Source: Uranotaenia lowii (taxonomy: Eukaryota; Arthropoda; Insecta; Diptera; Culicidae). From it: a stretch of 64,000 bases of DNA. Under the pieces are notes generated by a model that saw only the letters and a program-made list of their open reading frames with translations, ran no database searches and was not told where the DNA came from. The stretch spans positions 117,651,003 through 117,715,002 of the forward strand of contig NC_073693.1 in NCBI RefSeq assembly GCF_029784155.1, written 5' to 3'. How positions within the stretch are numbered: the stretch's first letter is position 1; every line of letters starts with the position of its first letter. Shown here piece after piece: positions 12,548 through 21,633 of the stretch. The position numbers were made by a program, and so were the translations under genes.

Positions 12548-12764
12548 AATCTTCATTTTAGTGATTGCTGGTTGTGGCTAGCAAGCCAAACTGACACCTT
12601 TTTTGGAGTGATGATTTGATGATAATTACTATGAAAATTTTTTTTTCAAACTATTTTGTTTTTTTTTCTTTCTTTTATACATTGAAGAGGGAAAAAAATC
12701 AAATTTTTTAAGACAAAAATCATTTTTATTGTACTTCCATGTTTCGCAAAAACGTGTTGACAAA

Positions 12765-12921
12765 GTTTACAAAAAATCACACCAGCACACACAATTACAC
12801 TGACATCGTCTGAACTCGTCGAGCTGATTCGATAGGTACCTATAAAGGTATATCTAAGACCCATAATTAATGATTTCCCAAATCGACCGATAACTATACC
12901 TTTCTGAAAGAAAGGCAAAAA
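12765..12921 (+). repeat. Dispersed-repeat fragment ending in GAAAGAAAGGCAAAAA
   Basis: The block CTCGTCGAGCTGATTCGATA, the following GGTACCTATAAAGG and the A-rich end GGCAAAAA resemble a widely dispersed insect repeat that I recognise only from memory. It may be a LINE 3' end or SINE-like fragment. Family and exact ends are uncertain. Confidence 0.3.
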
Positions 12922-13992
12922 ACGACTACAGCTAGTTTATATGTAACGTGTAACTTGATGAAGTAAAACAAAAAAGGAAAAAAGAAAATAACCTTGACTA
13001 CACTGTTTCAGTGTATCGGCATTCACTTGACGAGTTCTGCGACGGAAAGACGTTCTAGTGCGAATAGGACGAGAAAGAAAAGTAAGGGAAAAATGTCTTC
13101 GTCGTGCGGGTTGAAGACTTGATTCACCACAATACACACACTTTAAAACATTATTGAATAACCAAACAATTTAGTCTTTACTAAGCATCAATTCCTGTTG
13201 CTTGATACACAAACATCACAATGACGCACCAATTACCCAAGTTTTATCTTTATTGTGAATTTAAGTTTATCACCTGTACTTTTTATACGGTTTTTACTTA
13301 TTGTTTTTGAAAACTACTTGGTCACTTCAACTTTCAAACAAACACGTTTGAGCGGCTCTTGCAAAAAAACATCATTTTTAAATCTATTTGATCTTGATTA
13401 ATTGCGTAGAAATTACTTTTAAAAAAATATTGTAATTATTCACCTTTTACACCCAGACACGTACAAAGGTTTCTTTCTCGGTAATTCTCACTTCACAATT
13501 CATATGTTCATTCATCAGAAATCAACCAGCTTAGCATTTAACAGAAATCAATGTTCCAAAACTTATACTTTACATAAGGAAAATTTAAGCATCAAACTTA
13601 CGACCAATTGACAAACAGGCATTTTTAGGTGGCATGAACCTTTTCTGATAAACATCAAGATTCCCCGTGTTATCACACTATTAACACTTTCTTTGAACAG
13701 TTTCACGCCAATATGGAGTTTAAAACGAATCTCTTACAGAAAAATGCGAGGCAGAAATAATGCTTTTAGCCTACATACCTGTACTGCTGAAAAAAAAACG
13801 AGCCCCGGGGTGTCCCGATGAAAACCAACGATGGAAAAAACAGTTTAGCATACAACACAAACACACCCAAATCTCTATCACTACAGCTTTTTCGAAGAAA
13901 TTTACCACTATCCACTTAGCAGCCGCGACACAACCGAAAATATGCGCTGGGTGATTTCCTGAACTTTAAAAAGAAAAAAACTAACACCACTT

Positions 13993-14016
13993 GGTGTTCC
14001 TGTCACTAGACGCCAT
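13993..14016 (-). other. Primer-binding-site candidate of the LTR element
   Basis: On the minus strand the sequence directly after the LTR is ATGGCGTCTAGTGACAGGAA. It resembles arginine-tRNA-type primer sites (TGGCGACCGTGACAGGAC as known for 412/mdg1 elements) but not exactly. Position and GTGACAGGA core support the role; tRNA identity is not secure. Confidence 0.5.
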
Positions 14017-14252
14017 TGTGGAAAGCTTGGTCCGCGTCGTGGAGAATCACCCAGCGCATCGAGCACTGTCAACCGAACGCTTTCACTGTTGCTTCCCGAA
14101 TGAGAGCGCGCCAGAATGACGGAGACTATGTCGACCTTTTGTCGACTCACCGTTGCTAGACAGTGTTGCTCGAGGTTCAGTTGTGTCGTGCTATTGGTCG
14201 ATCCAGCTATGAATAATAGTATTTAATATCTAAGCTTATCATTGGCTACACA
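14017..14252 (-). repeat. LTR (5' LTR in element orientation)
   Basis: A 236-bp partner of 7389-7624, followed immediately by the target duplication ATCTG at 14253-14257. Confidence 0.92.
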
Positions 14253-14257
14253 ATCTG

Positions 14258-17200
14258 TAATGCAAGAAAATAAACAAATCACGTCTGCTAAATTTGCTAT
14301 AATGGTTTCCCACCTTGATATTAACATCATTGACTATCATTAATTGACCCAGGGCAAGAAGTAAAACCGGTAGAATCTCATATTTCACTCTTCAAAACAC
14401 GGGAAACTTATGCAACATCAGTAAAATGTTATTGCCATCCCCCATGCACTCTAGAAAGTAATATATTAAATAAAGAAAATACATTTCATTTACGACATTC
14501 AACGCGCACAACCTAGAAGCCCGCAACTCTGTACTCACCAACAGTCCCAATAGGAAAGAAAGTAAGAACTCGAACCACAGACTTTCTCGTGAAAAAGAGG
14601 TGCTACCGGCGATAAGGACTAGAATTTTTATAAGGGCACCAACACTCAAGGACTCCAACACTTAAGACATATCCGATCTCCCTACGGCTAGCAAACATCA
14701 TTAGACTTAGATTCTATCCACCCGCTATCCCTCATATCTGGAAGCTAAATTTAATAATATAATGTGAAAAGGTACTTAGCTTTTCTTTCGGATCGTCATA
14801 TGTCCATGTAAATCCTATCGCAGCAAGCCGAGCAAAACTAAATACTTATGTCATTTCTGCAGCAGCTCGGCCAACAGCAACTCCTCGCCATGATCTTATT
14901 TCAATCACATTTTCTCATGTTTTTCATTCCCCCAATTTCACATGCATTTTTCAGTTAATTTAATTTTCCGTCTCTTTTGATTAAATAAGTCAATTCATCA
15001 CGTTGAACGCTTCGCTCATTCAACAGCTTTTCCTCTTTCACTCCAGTGCAATACGTTTTGATGCAAATTTTTCATTAAAACCCAACCATTCCGAAAACCC
15101 AGCGCAGCGCATGTAAATTTAAAGTTCACTATATCCCAACCCTAACGACACTAGCATTTATACGCATGCAACGGAAATACAGACTTCCCTAAACATTTTG
15201 AAGGCTTCAAACCTGCCGCTTGTACAGCATTTATTTTAAGTTTTTCTAATAACTATTCCCTGAGCTTCAAAATGCCAGCCCGCACAGTCTGGGGGTCGAG
15301 AAGAACAATCCACTACACATTTCGATAGCCGTCTACCGATTTTTCAATTATTTCTCCTTTCCCGGCAATAACTAGCAAGCACTTTTAATGTAAACTACTG
15401 CAAATTACTACTTTGGTAATAATGTTTTCGAGGTTTTTCTATAATTTTGATAGCAAAATGAAAACTTGGAGAAAAAAAACACGTGCGCTCCGAACTGGTC
15501 AACGCCTACTTCAACAGTCTCTGGGGTGGCTTTTTTTATGGCACATATTTAACTTCATTCCAAAACAGCCCTGTTTAATAAAATTTCAACAATTTTGGTT
15601 GTTGCACCAACACTTTTCAGTTTTTTTGAAAATCAACCTCATAAACCACCATGTTCATCGACCGGCTGCCTGTTTTGCGGCCCGTTGTGCTAAGAGTTTT
15701 TTAGGTTGATTGTCCCGTCTCATCAGTACACGCTTAGCAAGTGTGCGTAAGAAATGTCGAAAACATCTCTATAAAAAATGTGACTCCGAACACCAGATTC
15801 GGACCAGTTTGTTTCATTAGAAAACATTCTCAAATGCTCAATTCCTTGGTTCTTGCATAGCAATTTTTTCGACAATGTTTACCTTTTCATGAGTTGTCCT
15901 TTTTACTCGGACATTTTAAAATCAGTAAAATAGTATGGAATTAAAAGTTTGAACTTTGGCATTATATTTTACATGCAAACACTGTTATTAGTAAAACTTT
16001 CAAGTGTTCAAGTAAATAAATCATATTTGAAGTCTAACTAAACAGAAACTGATGTTGAAAGAAACAATCGAAATCTTGAAAACCTCTTGACCAAACTTTT
16101 TCCAGCTTCGTGTGATCGGAGCTACCATTTTCCCCGAAATATTCCTATACATACGAAATGGCTTCGAATCTTCAGTTCAAGCTTGGCGAAAGAACGGAGG
16201 TGTATCTAAAGCTGCTGTCAGTGTACTATTCTCATAAAAAATGCAGTGGCAACAGCAAGGCGGGGGTGTGTATTAAGGCTAGTCTCCAGCAGCATATGCC
16301 AGAAGTATATCGATGTACTAGCTGGTTTTCTGGAAGGATAATAAAATATCGAGAGAGCATCTGGCGCGCGAAACGGTGTGAGAGGAATGCAAAATAAAGT
16401 GTTCGCTTTTGCTTGAGGTTTTTTTTTCTCCGGTGCAAATGAAGAAGGAAGTGGAAAGTCTTCCGTCGATGCGATGGCAACATCGAAGGCTTGGGCGCAA
16501 AGACCGGAAGCCACAAGAAGCGCCATCACAACACCAAACTTCCGCCCGTTAGGGTGAGAGGCGAACACAGTTCGTTACTGTTTGTTTTATTCATATGGCA
16601 CTTAAAAAAGTTAACTCGAAAAAGATTCACTTAAGGGACCTGGGGTTATGTTTGTTTCAATTGATAAATTTGAAAAACATTAGATTTGGACGTCTCTGTG
16701 CAACTATGGAAATTAAATGACTTTTTTTCGCATTCTTTTCTTCATTAATTCTTGTGTTTCTAATTTTTTTTTCTTTAAACTGCAACCCTAGCTGCGCGAA
16801 TCTTTGCCCTCCTTCTTGTTGCTTCCCTTGTTTGCATCGAAATCCAACCAGCTCTGGCCGGTATCAAACGCTAAGTAAAGTTTATTGCGATAAGTCGGGG
16901 GCTGAGTGAGAAATTTCACCAGCGGGACTGAATTCATTCGGCATAATGGAGTCCTTAGCAAGCGCATAAACCATTAAGAGGAATGTTACCGCCGGACGTA
17001 TTACTGAATGTAGCTGCGTTTTTTACTATGTGAATCAAGGGAGAGTTAATACTGTTTTTAAAATAGGGGAAAAAAATCTCAGTACATGAGTTTATTCTTA
17101 AAGAGTAGAATATTAATTTAATGGCTTTGTTTTTCGTAAACCATCAGCAATCAGTTTTCCTGGTAGTAAAAATGAAAACACAAATAAAAAAAAATGAAAT

Positions 17201-17895
17201 TGCAAGTTTGATTTCTAGATCAGGAAATAGAGCTTCAAATGATGTGTACTTTGGAATTTTTCAGAAATTGAATTTGATTTTAGATTTAAATTCTTAAGTC
17301 CTAGCATAAGTCGAACAACATTCTGAAATGAAAATAAAAAAAAATCAAATTTTGCCTTTTTCCTAGATATTCCCTTGAAGCTATTCAGTCATGTACCTTT
17401 TTATTGATGTTCGAATCTCACTGCATTTCTCGCACAGATTAAACAAGTGATGAATGGTTTGTCCTCGATCGTTCAAAATCGATCAGCGAGCAGGATAAAA
17501 AAAACTGCAGCTGATGGGGAAGCGAAGAACAAGCGCAACACCATTGAGCGGTAAAAAAACAAGCTGGTCCCTTCCAGGCAGATTTATAGTAAAATTTTAT
17601 GATGATTATGCGGCGAGAAATGACATGGAAAAGCAATATTGAATATCGATCCAGCAGCCAGGTCTCGAAAAATGTCTGTTCAAAGTGGCACCAATGCTCC
17701 AAAGGATGGACGGACGGAGAAGCGAAGGTCCCGTGGATTTAAAGCTTAATGACCTGTTTTTCAATGGATGGCGATGAATGGTTCTTGGATAAGCGCGAAG
17801 AGAGAGATAAAAAAAAAGTTGGAAATTAATCTGATGGTTTTTTTTCGCTTTTCGATGCCGAAAGTAATGTATTTTTTTTTCTTTTGACGTAAATG
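14258..17895. other. Mostly unassigned, lower-repeat sequence
   Basis: No transposon ends or multi-exon gene could be defined. Two short frames have leader-like hydrophobic stretches: minus strand 16568-16218, with VVMALLVASGLCAQAF, and plus strand ending at about 16874, with IFALLLVASLVCIEIQ. Neither has supporting domain, length or splice evidence. Poly-A-rich patches are scattered through 17030-17350. This is one of the few stretches that could be host intergenic or intronic DNA. Confidence 0.4.
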
Positions 17896-17897
17896 TA

Positions 17898-17922
17898 GAG
17901 TAAAGTGGGGCAAGTGTACGCA
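17898..17922 (+). repeat. Left terminal inverted repeat of the pogo-like element
   Basis: Matches the reverse complement of 19086-19110 in 24 of 25 positions, and TA precedes it. It contains the first TGGGGCAAG(T/A)GTACGC site (17906-17921). A partial site follows at 17929-17938. Confidence 0.88.
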
Positions 17923-18261
17923 GGCGGAAAGAGTACGCACTAGGCTTTTACAGTAAACGACAACACTGAAACTAGCAACACTGTACCGGTTTGACAGGTC
18001 ATCGAGTCAGCTGATCATATGTGTTTTTGTTTGTGGTTTGGTTCGCGCACGTCGAAGAAATGAGATAAGTTTTAGTTTTTCCAATTTTTATGTAATTTTA
18101 TGCGTATTTGGAAACATTATTATGCTTCGTGGAAATTCGCTAATCAAATCTGCATACGTGACAAAGGACACATAATTAATATAGATTAAATCTGTGGAAC
18201 ACTCATGCCAGGATATGATCGGAATATTTAGCACTTTTAGCTTTTTTCACAAATGGTCGTA

Positions 18262-18301
18262 GGGGGCAAGAGTACGCACATTTGGTGGGGCAAGAGTACG
18301 C
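18262..18301 (+). promoter_or_regulatory. Paired candidate binding sites upstream of the pogo-like gene
   Basis: Two direct copies of (T/G)GGGGCAAGAGTACGC lie at 18262-18277 and 18286-18301, 24 bp apart start to start. They end 55 bp before the proposed ATG. The same motif forms the terminal repeats, so it is a plausible site for the encoded helix-turn-helix protein and for autoregulation. The motif repetition is seen directly; binding is inferred. Confidence 0.55.
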
Positions 18302-18356
18302 GTTGGTTTCCTTCGTCTTTTTGATAGCATTTGGAAAGCTAACCCAAAGAATAATC

Positions 18357-18770
18357 ATGTTTTCAATAATCAGGACGTACAAAGGAAAAACCAGCCGGAA
18401 GATTTGCTCTCCGGAGATGCTGGAAAACGCCAGGCAGTGGTTGAAGGACGGAGAATCGAAGCGCCGGATTTCTGAAAGCCTCGGGACTTCGGAATCAACC
18501 TTGCGTAAACGCCTTAAGAAGGTAATCAACAGAAGATATTTTTGTATTGAATTGTGAATAACAATCATTTTTCTCGACCAGGGATTCGGTGCTGAAAGCC
18601 ATGGACAATTCACTTCAGTTTTTACCCCTCAGCAGTCAGAGGATCTCGTAAATCACTGCAGAGCGCTGCACGGTGCTTTTTACGGTCTGACTTTTAGTGA
18701 TTTGCGTCACTTCGCCTTTGCCTTTGCTGAAGCGAACAGCGTTACCCATAAAAACACTGTTTTATTTTAA
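18357..18770 (+). CDS. Truncated pogo transposase: Psq helix-turn-helix protein, two exons
   Basis: Exon 1 is 18357-18521 (55 codons from the first ATG). Exon 2 is 18582-18770 (62 codons plus TAA). A 60-bp GT-AG intron at 18522-18581 has a pyrimidine-rich end and joins the exons in phase 0. The 117-aa product starts with the pogo-style RTYKGKTSRK, then an HTH_psq domain (about residues 6-55; SESLGTSESTLRKRLKK recognition helix). Exon 2 has the FTPQQSEDLVNH...FYGLTFSDLRHFAF...AEAN segment that opens the CENP-B-type region in pogo/Tigger proteins, then stops. A full transposase would continue to a DDE domain. AATAAA occurs at 18784 and again at about 18805, so the short form looks like a complete transcription unit. 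It probably binds the element's own repeats in the nucleus, possibly as a repressor. Confidence 0.75.
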
Positions 18771-18783
18771 CTATTGTTTATGA

Positions 18784-18810
18784 AATAAAGGTTTTGTTTT
18801 GTTTAATAAA
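18784..18810 (+). terminator. Polyadenylation signals of the pogo-like gene
   Basis: Two AATAAA hexamers lie at 18784-18789 and 18805-18810, 14 and 35 bases after the stop codon. This supports a deliberate short 3' end rather than loss of downstream exons alone. Confidence 0.6.
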
Positions 18811-18866
18811 CGATTATAATGATTCAAGACCTCACTTACACCGGACCAGAATGGAATACATTATAT

Positions 18867-18924
18867 GCGTACTCTTGCCCCACCTCATGCGTACTCTTGC
18901 CCCACTGGTGGGGTAAGAGTACGC
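18867..18924. promoter_or_regulatory. Cluster of three candidate binding sites, two forming a hairpin
   Basis: GCGTACTCTTGCCCCA occurs on the plus strand at 18867-18882 and 18889-18904, and the inverted TGGGGTAAGAGTACGC occurs at 18909-18924. The last two form a 16-bp inverted pair separated by four bases. This mirrors the upstream pair at 18262-18301. Confidence 0.6.
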
Positions 18925-19085
18925 TTTGGTAATTTTTGAAAAATATGATTTTTTATCAATGTTTACAAACATAATCAAAACTTTTTGCGTCATACAATCA
19001 AGGTTAAGAGCCTTACTTTAATTTGGTTTAATTACTATAATCGATACTTTGTTCTTTGAAGAGATACAATAAGTACACAACTAAG

Positions 19086-19110
19086 TGCGTACTCTTGCCC
19101 CACTTTACTC
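19086..19110 (-). repeat. Right terminal inverted repeat of the pogo-like element
   Basis: Inverted partner of 17898-17922, followed by TA. It contains the outermost TGGGGCAAGAGTACGC copy (19087-19102). Confidence 0.88.
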
Positions 19111-19545
19111 TAAATATTATATGTTTGGTGAGTTAACATATACCACAACATATACACACAGGAGGATATCACTCGACCTGAGGCAAACATAATAAAAAAA
19201 AGGAAAACACTATCAATATTTCAAACATGAGTAATTTCAGTTTCCTTGTTGCTGAAAGATCTACAGAAAACCATAAAACTAGTTACCAAAATTGTTAAGC
19301 ATGAATGAATTTAATTATTTTTTTATTATTTTTACTATACAAATCTGTTTTTGTTGAAAAAGTTTTCTATTGAAATTTCTAGATGACAATATGGTTAACT
19401 TGAAATAATGACAGAAAGGCATTTCTGTTGTTCATAAAATTCCTTGATTGTTTTCAGTGTGTGGATCTTTTATTCATTTCGAGTTTGGATTAATATGAGT
19501 TTATCCAAAAAATTTTTAGGAATCAATTGAAAAGTTGATTCAAAC

Positions 19546-19850
19546 ATCCCAAGTAACACAGATCAAGTTAACTAGCATTTCAATGTTTTATTATGGCTTT
19601 ATTATAGCTTTTTTGTGCAACTCGTTTTATGATGGTTTTATTATAGTCATGCAAAATGCTTATATTCTTGAATCGACCATCTGTTTTCAGATAGTTTTTA
19701 AAACGCTCATAAATCTTCCATTAAACATACTGTTTTAGTTGTTTAGAAAGAGTTGGAATGCTATGTTTAAACTATAATAAAACACAAACTTAGAAGTTTG
19801 CTCCAAGCTTTCTTTTGCATGTTCTATAATAGCATTCAGTGCCTGATTAT
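19546..19850. mobile_element. MITE fragment with ATCCCAAGTAAC end
   Basis: ATCCCAAGTAAC starts at 19546. The following 300 bases carry repeated TTTATTATAGC / CTATAATAGC blocks, typical of a dispersed mosquito MITE family recalled from memory. The matching end GTTACTTGGGAT is not found nearby; the nearest is at 23959-23970, probably a separate copy. The right edge is approximate. Confidence 0.35.
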
Positions 19851-19999
19851 TGAACCGCCATAAAACTTAGGGACAGTTCTCGATCAAGATGTCAAAACAG
19901 GACACGCTCAGATTAGATAGCACTTATTTGAATTGGGATTCCCATTTTTACACATTTTTGATAAGTTCTGTGTGTTGATTTTGAGTTAAAATAATAAAA

Positions 20000-21580
20000 A
20001 ACTATAAAAATCTATGAAAACTTCGAATTACCGGAAGTGGAATAAATAACTCTACAATATGAATGAAAGGGTTCAAATAGAAGGAACAAAATTTGTTGCT
20101 TGACGCCATCATTAATACAAGATGGCGGTTTCCGCTTTTATTTTCAAAGTTGTAAATAACTGAAAATATCATGAAACCTTCTTAGTATTGTTATTAGGTG
20201 AAAGTAATAAACGAGTAGAAGTCGAATTTCGCTGTCCGTTGCCATCTTAAATTCCAAGATGGCGGCTACCACTCAACTTGAAAATACTGTAAATGACTGA
20301 AAATCGCCTCAAGCCCTCACAATATGGGTATTAGTTGAAAGAGGTGGACCAGAAAAAGTCGAAGTTCGTTATTCGACGCCATCCAAATTCATGATGGCGG
20401 TTTCCGCTGAACTTTAAAATGTTGTATATGACTTATAATCGTATGAAACCCCAACAATATTGGTATTGGGTAAAATGGCTAAGCGAGTAGTAGTCGATTT
20501 TTTCTTTTCGCTTTACTCTGAAATGCTGTAAGTGACCCAAAATCGCACAAAGCAACCACAATACAGACCCCGATCGTTTTTGGCAACATTCTATTTTGGA
20601 AACATCCGATTTTGGCACATGTCCCTAAATCAAACAAATAACAGAAACAACATAACCTTATAGTTTTCGCTTTTATAGGACCAATACAATTTAGACATAT
20701 TAGCATGATAGACATAATACAATGACATAAATAGCAAATATGGCAAAAAACAAAAACTATCGACATAACACGAAAAGTGCTAAATGCATCAAAAACATGA
20801 TAAAAAATGTAGTACTAAGTAAAAACAAAATTGGGGAAAAATCGTTCGATTTTGACTTCACAAAATGTTCGAGCGGGTTGCCAAAAACAATCAGGGTCTG
20901 GTTCTTCTAGTTTATCCCTTTCAACGAATACCAATATTGTAAAGCTTTCGTGCGGTTGTTAGTCATTTGCAGAATTTTAAAGCTCAGTGGAAGCCGCCAT
21001 CTTGGATTTCAAGATGTCGTTTGATAGAAAACTTCGACTTCTACTCGTTTGGTCCTTTCACATAATGTCCATATTATGGGAGTTTCAGTGTTTAACAGCA
21101 TTTTAAAGTTCAGTGAAAGCCACCATCTTGGATTTCAAGTTGACTTCCGTTAGCGAAATTCGGCTTCTTCTAGTTTAACCCTTTCACTAAATACCAATAT
21201 TGTGGGCCTTTCATGCGATTCTCAGTGACTAACAGCATTTCAAAGTTCAGCGGGAGACGCCATCTTGGATTTCAAGATGGCGTCGAAAAGAAAATAATCG
21301 GCTTCTTCTAGTTTAGTCCTTTCAACCAATACACATATAGTGGTTGTTTAATGCGACTTTTTGTCATTTACAGCACTAAAAGTTCAGCGGATGCCGCCAT
21401 CTTGGACTTCAAGATGGCGTCTGATAGCGAAATTCGACTTCCACTCGTTTAGACCTTTCTCTCAATACCAATATTGATGGGGTTTCATGCGATTTTCAGT
21501 CATTTACAACATTTGAAAGATCAGTGGAAGTCGCCATCTTGGATTTCAAGATGGCGTCAGGCAACAAAATTTGACTTCAA
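20000..21580. repeat. Inverted array of about 137-bp units around a MITE
   Basis: Eight palindromic cores of the form CCATCTTGGATTTCAAGATGG recur at about 20103, 20240, 20378 (left arm) and 20990, 21115, 21247, 21392, 21528 (right arm), 125-145 bp apart. Around each core the unit carries AATATTGGTATT, TGACTGAAAATCGCATGAAA and GTAGAAGTCGAA blocks. Left units run forward and right units run as the reverse complement, so the whole forms a long imperfect foldback. The centre is occupied by the MITE at 20564-20900. Units differ by 10-25 percent by eye, so this is an old array. Confidence 0.8.
20564..20900. mobile_element. Pogo-type MITE (CAGACCCC family), copy 1
   Basis: Left end CAGACCCCGATCG... 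preceded by TA (20562-20563); right end ...CAGGGTCTG at 20900, followed by GT rather than TA. Subterminal GTTTTTGGCAAC and GTTGCCAAAAAC blocks match copy 2 at 50628-51045. It is non-coding. The terminal sequence and TA preference fit pogo/Tc1 MITEs. Confidence 0.7.
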
Positions 21581-21633
21581 CTCATGATTAATTCCACGGG
21601 TGATTAACATCATATCCGTTTTTATTTAAAACT

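Larger units (their letters stand above)
7389..14252 (-). mobile_element. Large non-autonomous LTR retrotransposon (LARD-like), complete
   Basis: Two direct repeats of 236 bp, identical as read (7389-7624 and 14017-14252), begin TG and end CA and are flanked by the 5-bp duplication ATCTG (7384-7388 and 14253-14257). A purine-rich tract (AAGGGGGAGA on the minus strand, 7625-7636) abuts the left LTR. A TGGCGTCTAGTGACAGGAAC primer-site-like sequence abuts the right LTR, so the element reads on the minus strand. The 6.4 kb interior has no gag, protease, RT or integrase. It holds a 57-bp minisatellite, TTTTGTCAA-type repeats and hairpins. Identical LTRs imply a recent jump, so an autonomous relative must have supplied the proteins. 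Superfamily (Gypsy or BEL) is undecided. Confidence 0.9.
17898..19110 (+). mobile_element. Pogo-like element carrying a DNA-binding-only gene
   Basis: Inverted termini of 25 bp begin GAGTAAAGTGGGGCAAG (17898-17922 and 19086-19110) with one mismatch, and the unit is flanked by TA on both sides (17896-17897 and 19111-19112). It is 1213 bp long. It holds one spliced gene (18357-18770) with a pogo-type Psq helix-turn-helix but no DDE catalytic domain. About eight copies of TGGGGCAAGAGTACGC lie at the ends, upstream of the gene and after its polyadenylation signals. It could be a deletion derivative of an autonomous pogo element or a stable mini-element that keeps its regulator. It cannot transpose with its own protein. 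Confidence 0.85.

Noticed and set aside
16218..16568. Minus-strand 116-codon frame with a leader-like VVMALLVASGLCAQAF stretch
   Set aside because: A second frame is open over the same bases, no conserved domain follows the hydrophobic part, and no splice or promoter context supports a secreted protein.
16790..16874. Possible terminal exon after CAACCCTAG, with hydrophobic IFALLLVASLVCIEIQ then stop
   Set aside because: No upstream exon or start could be linked, and the product would end right after the hydrophobic segment.
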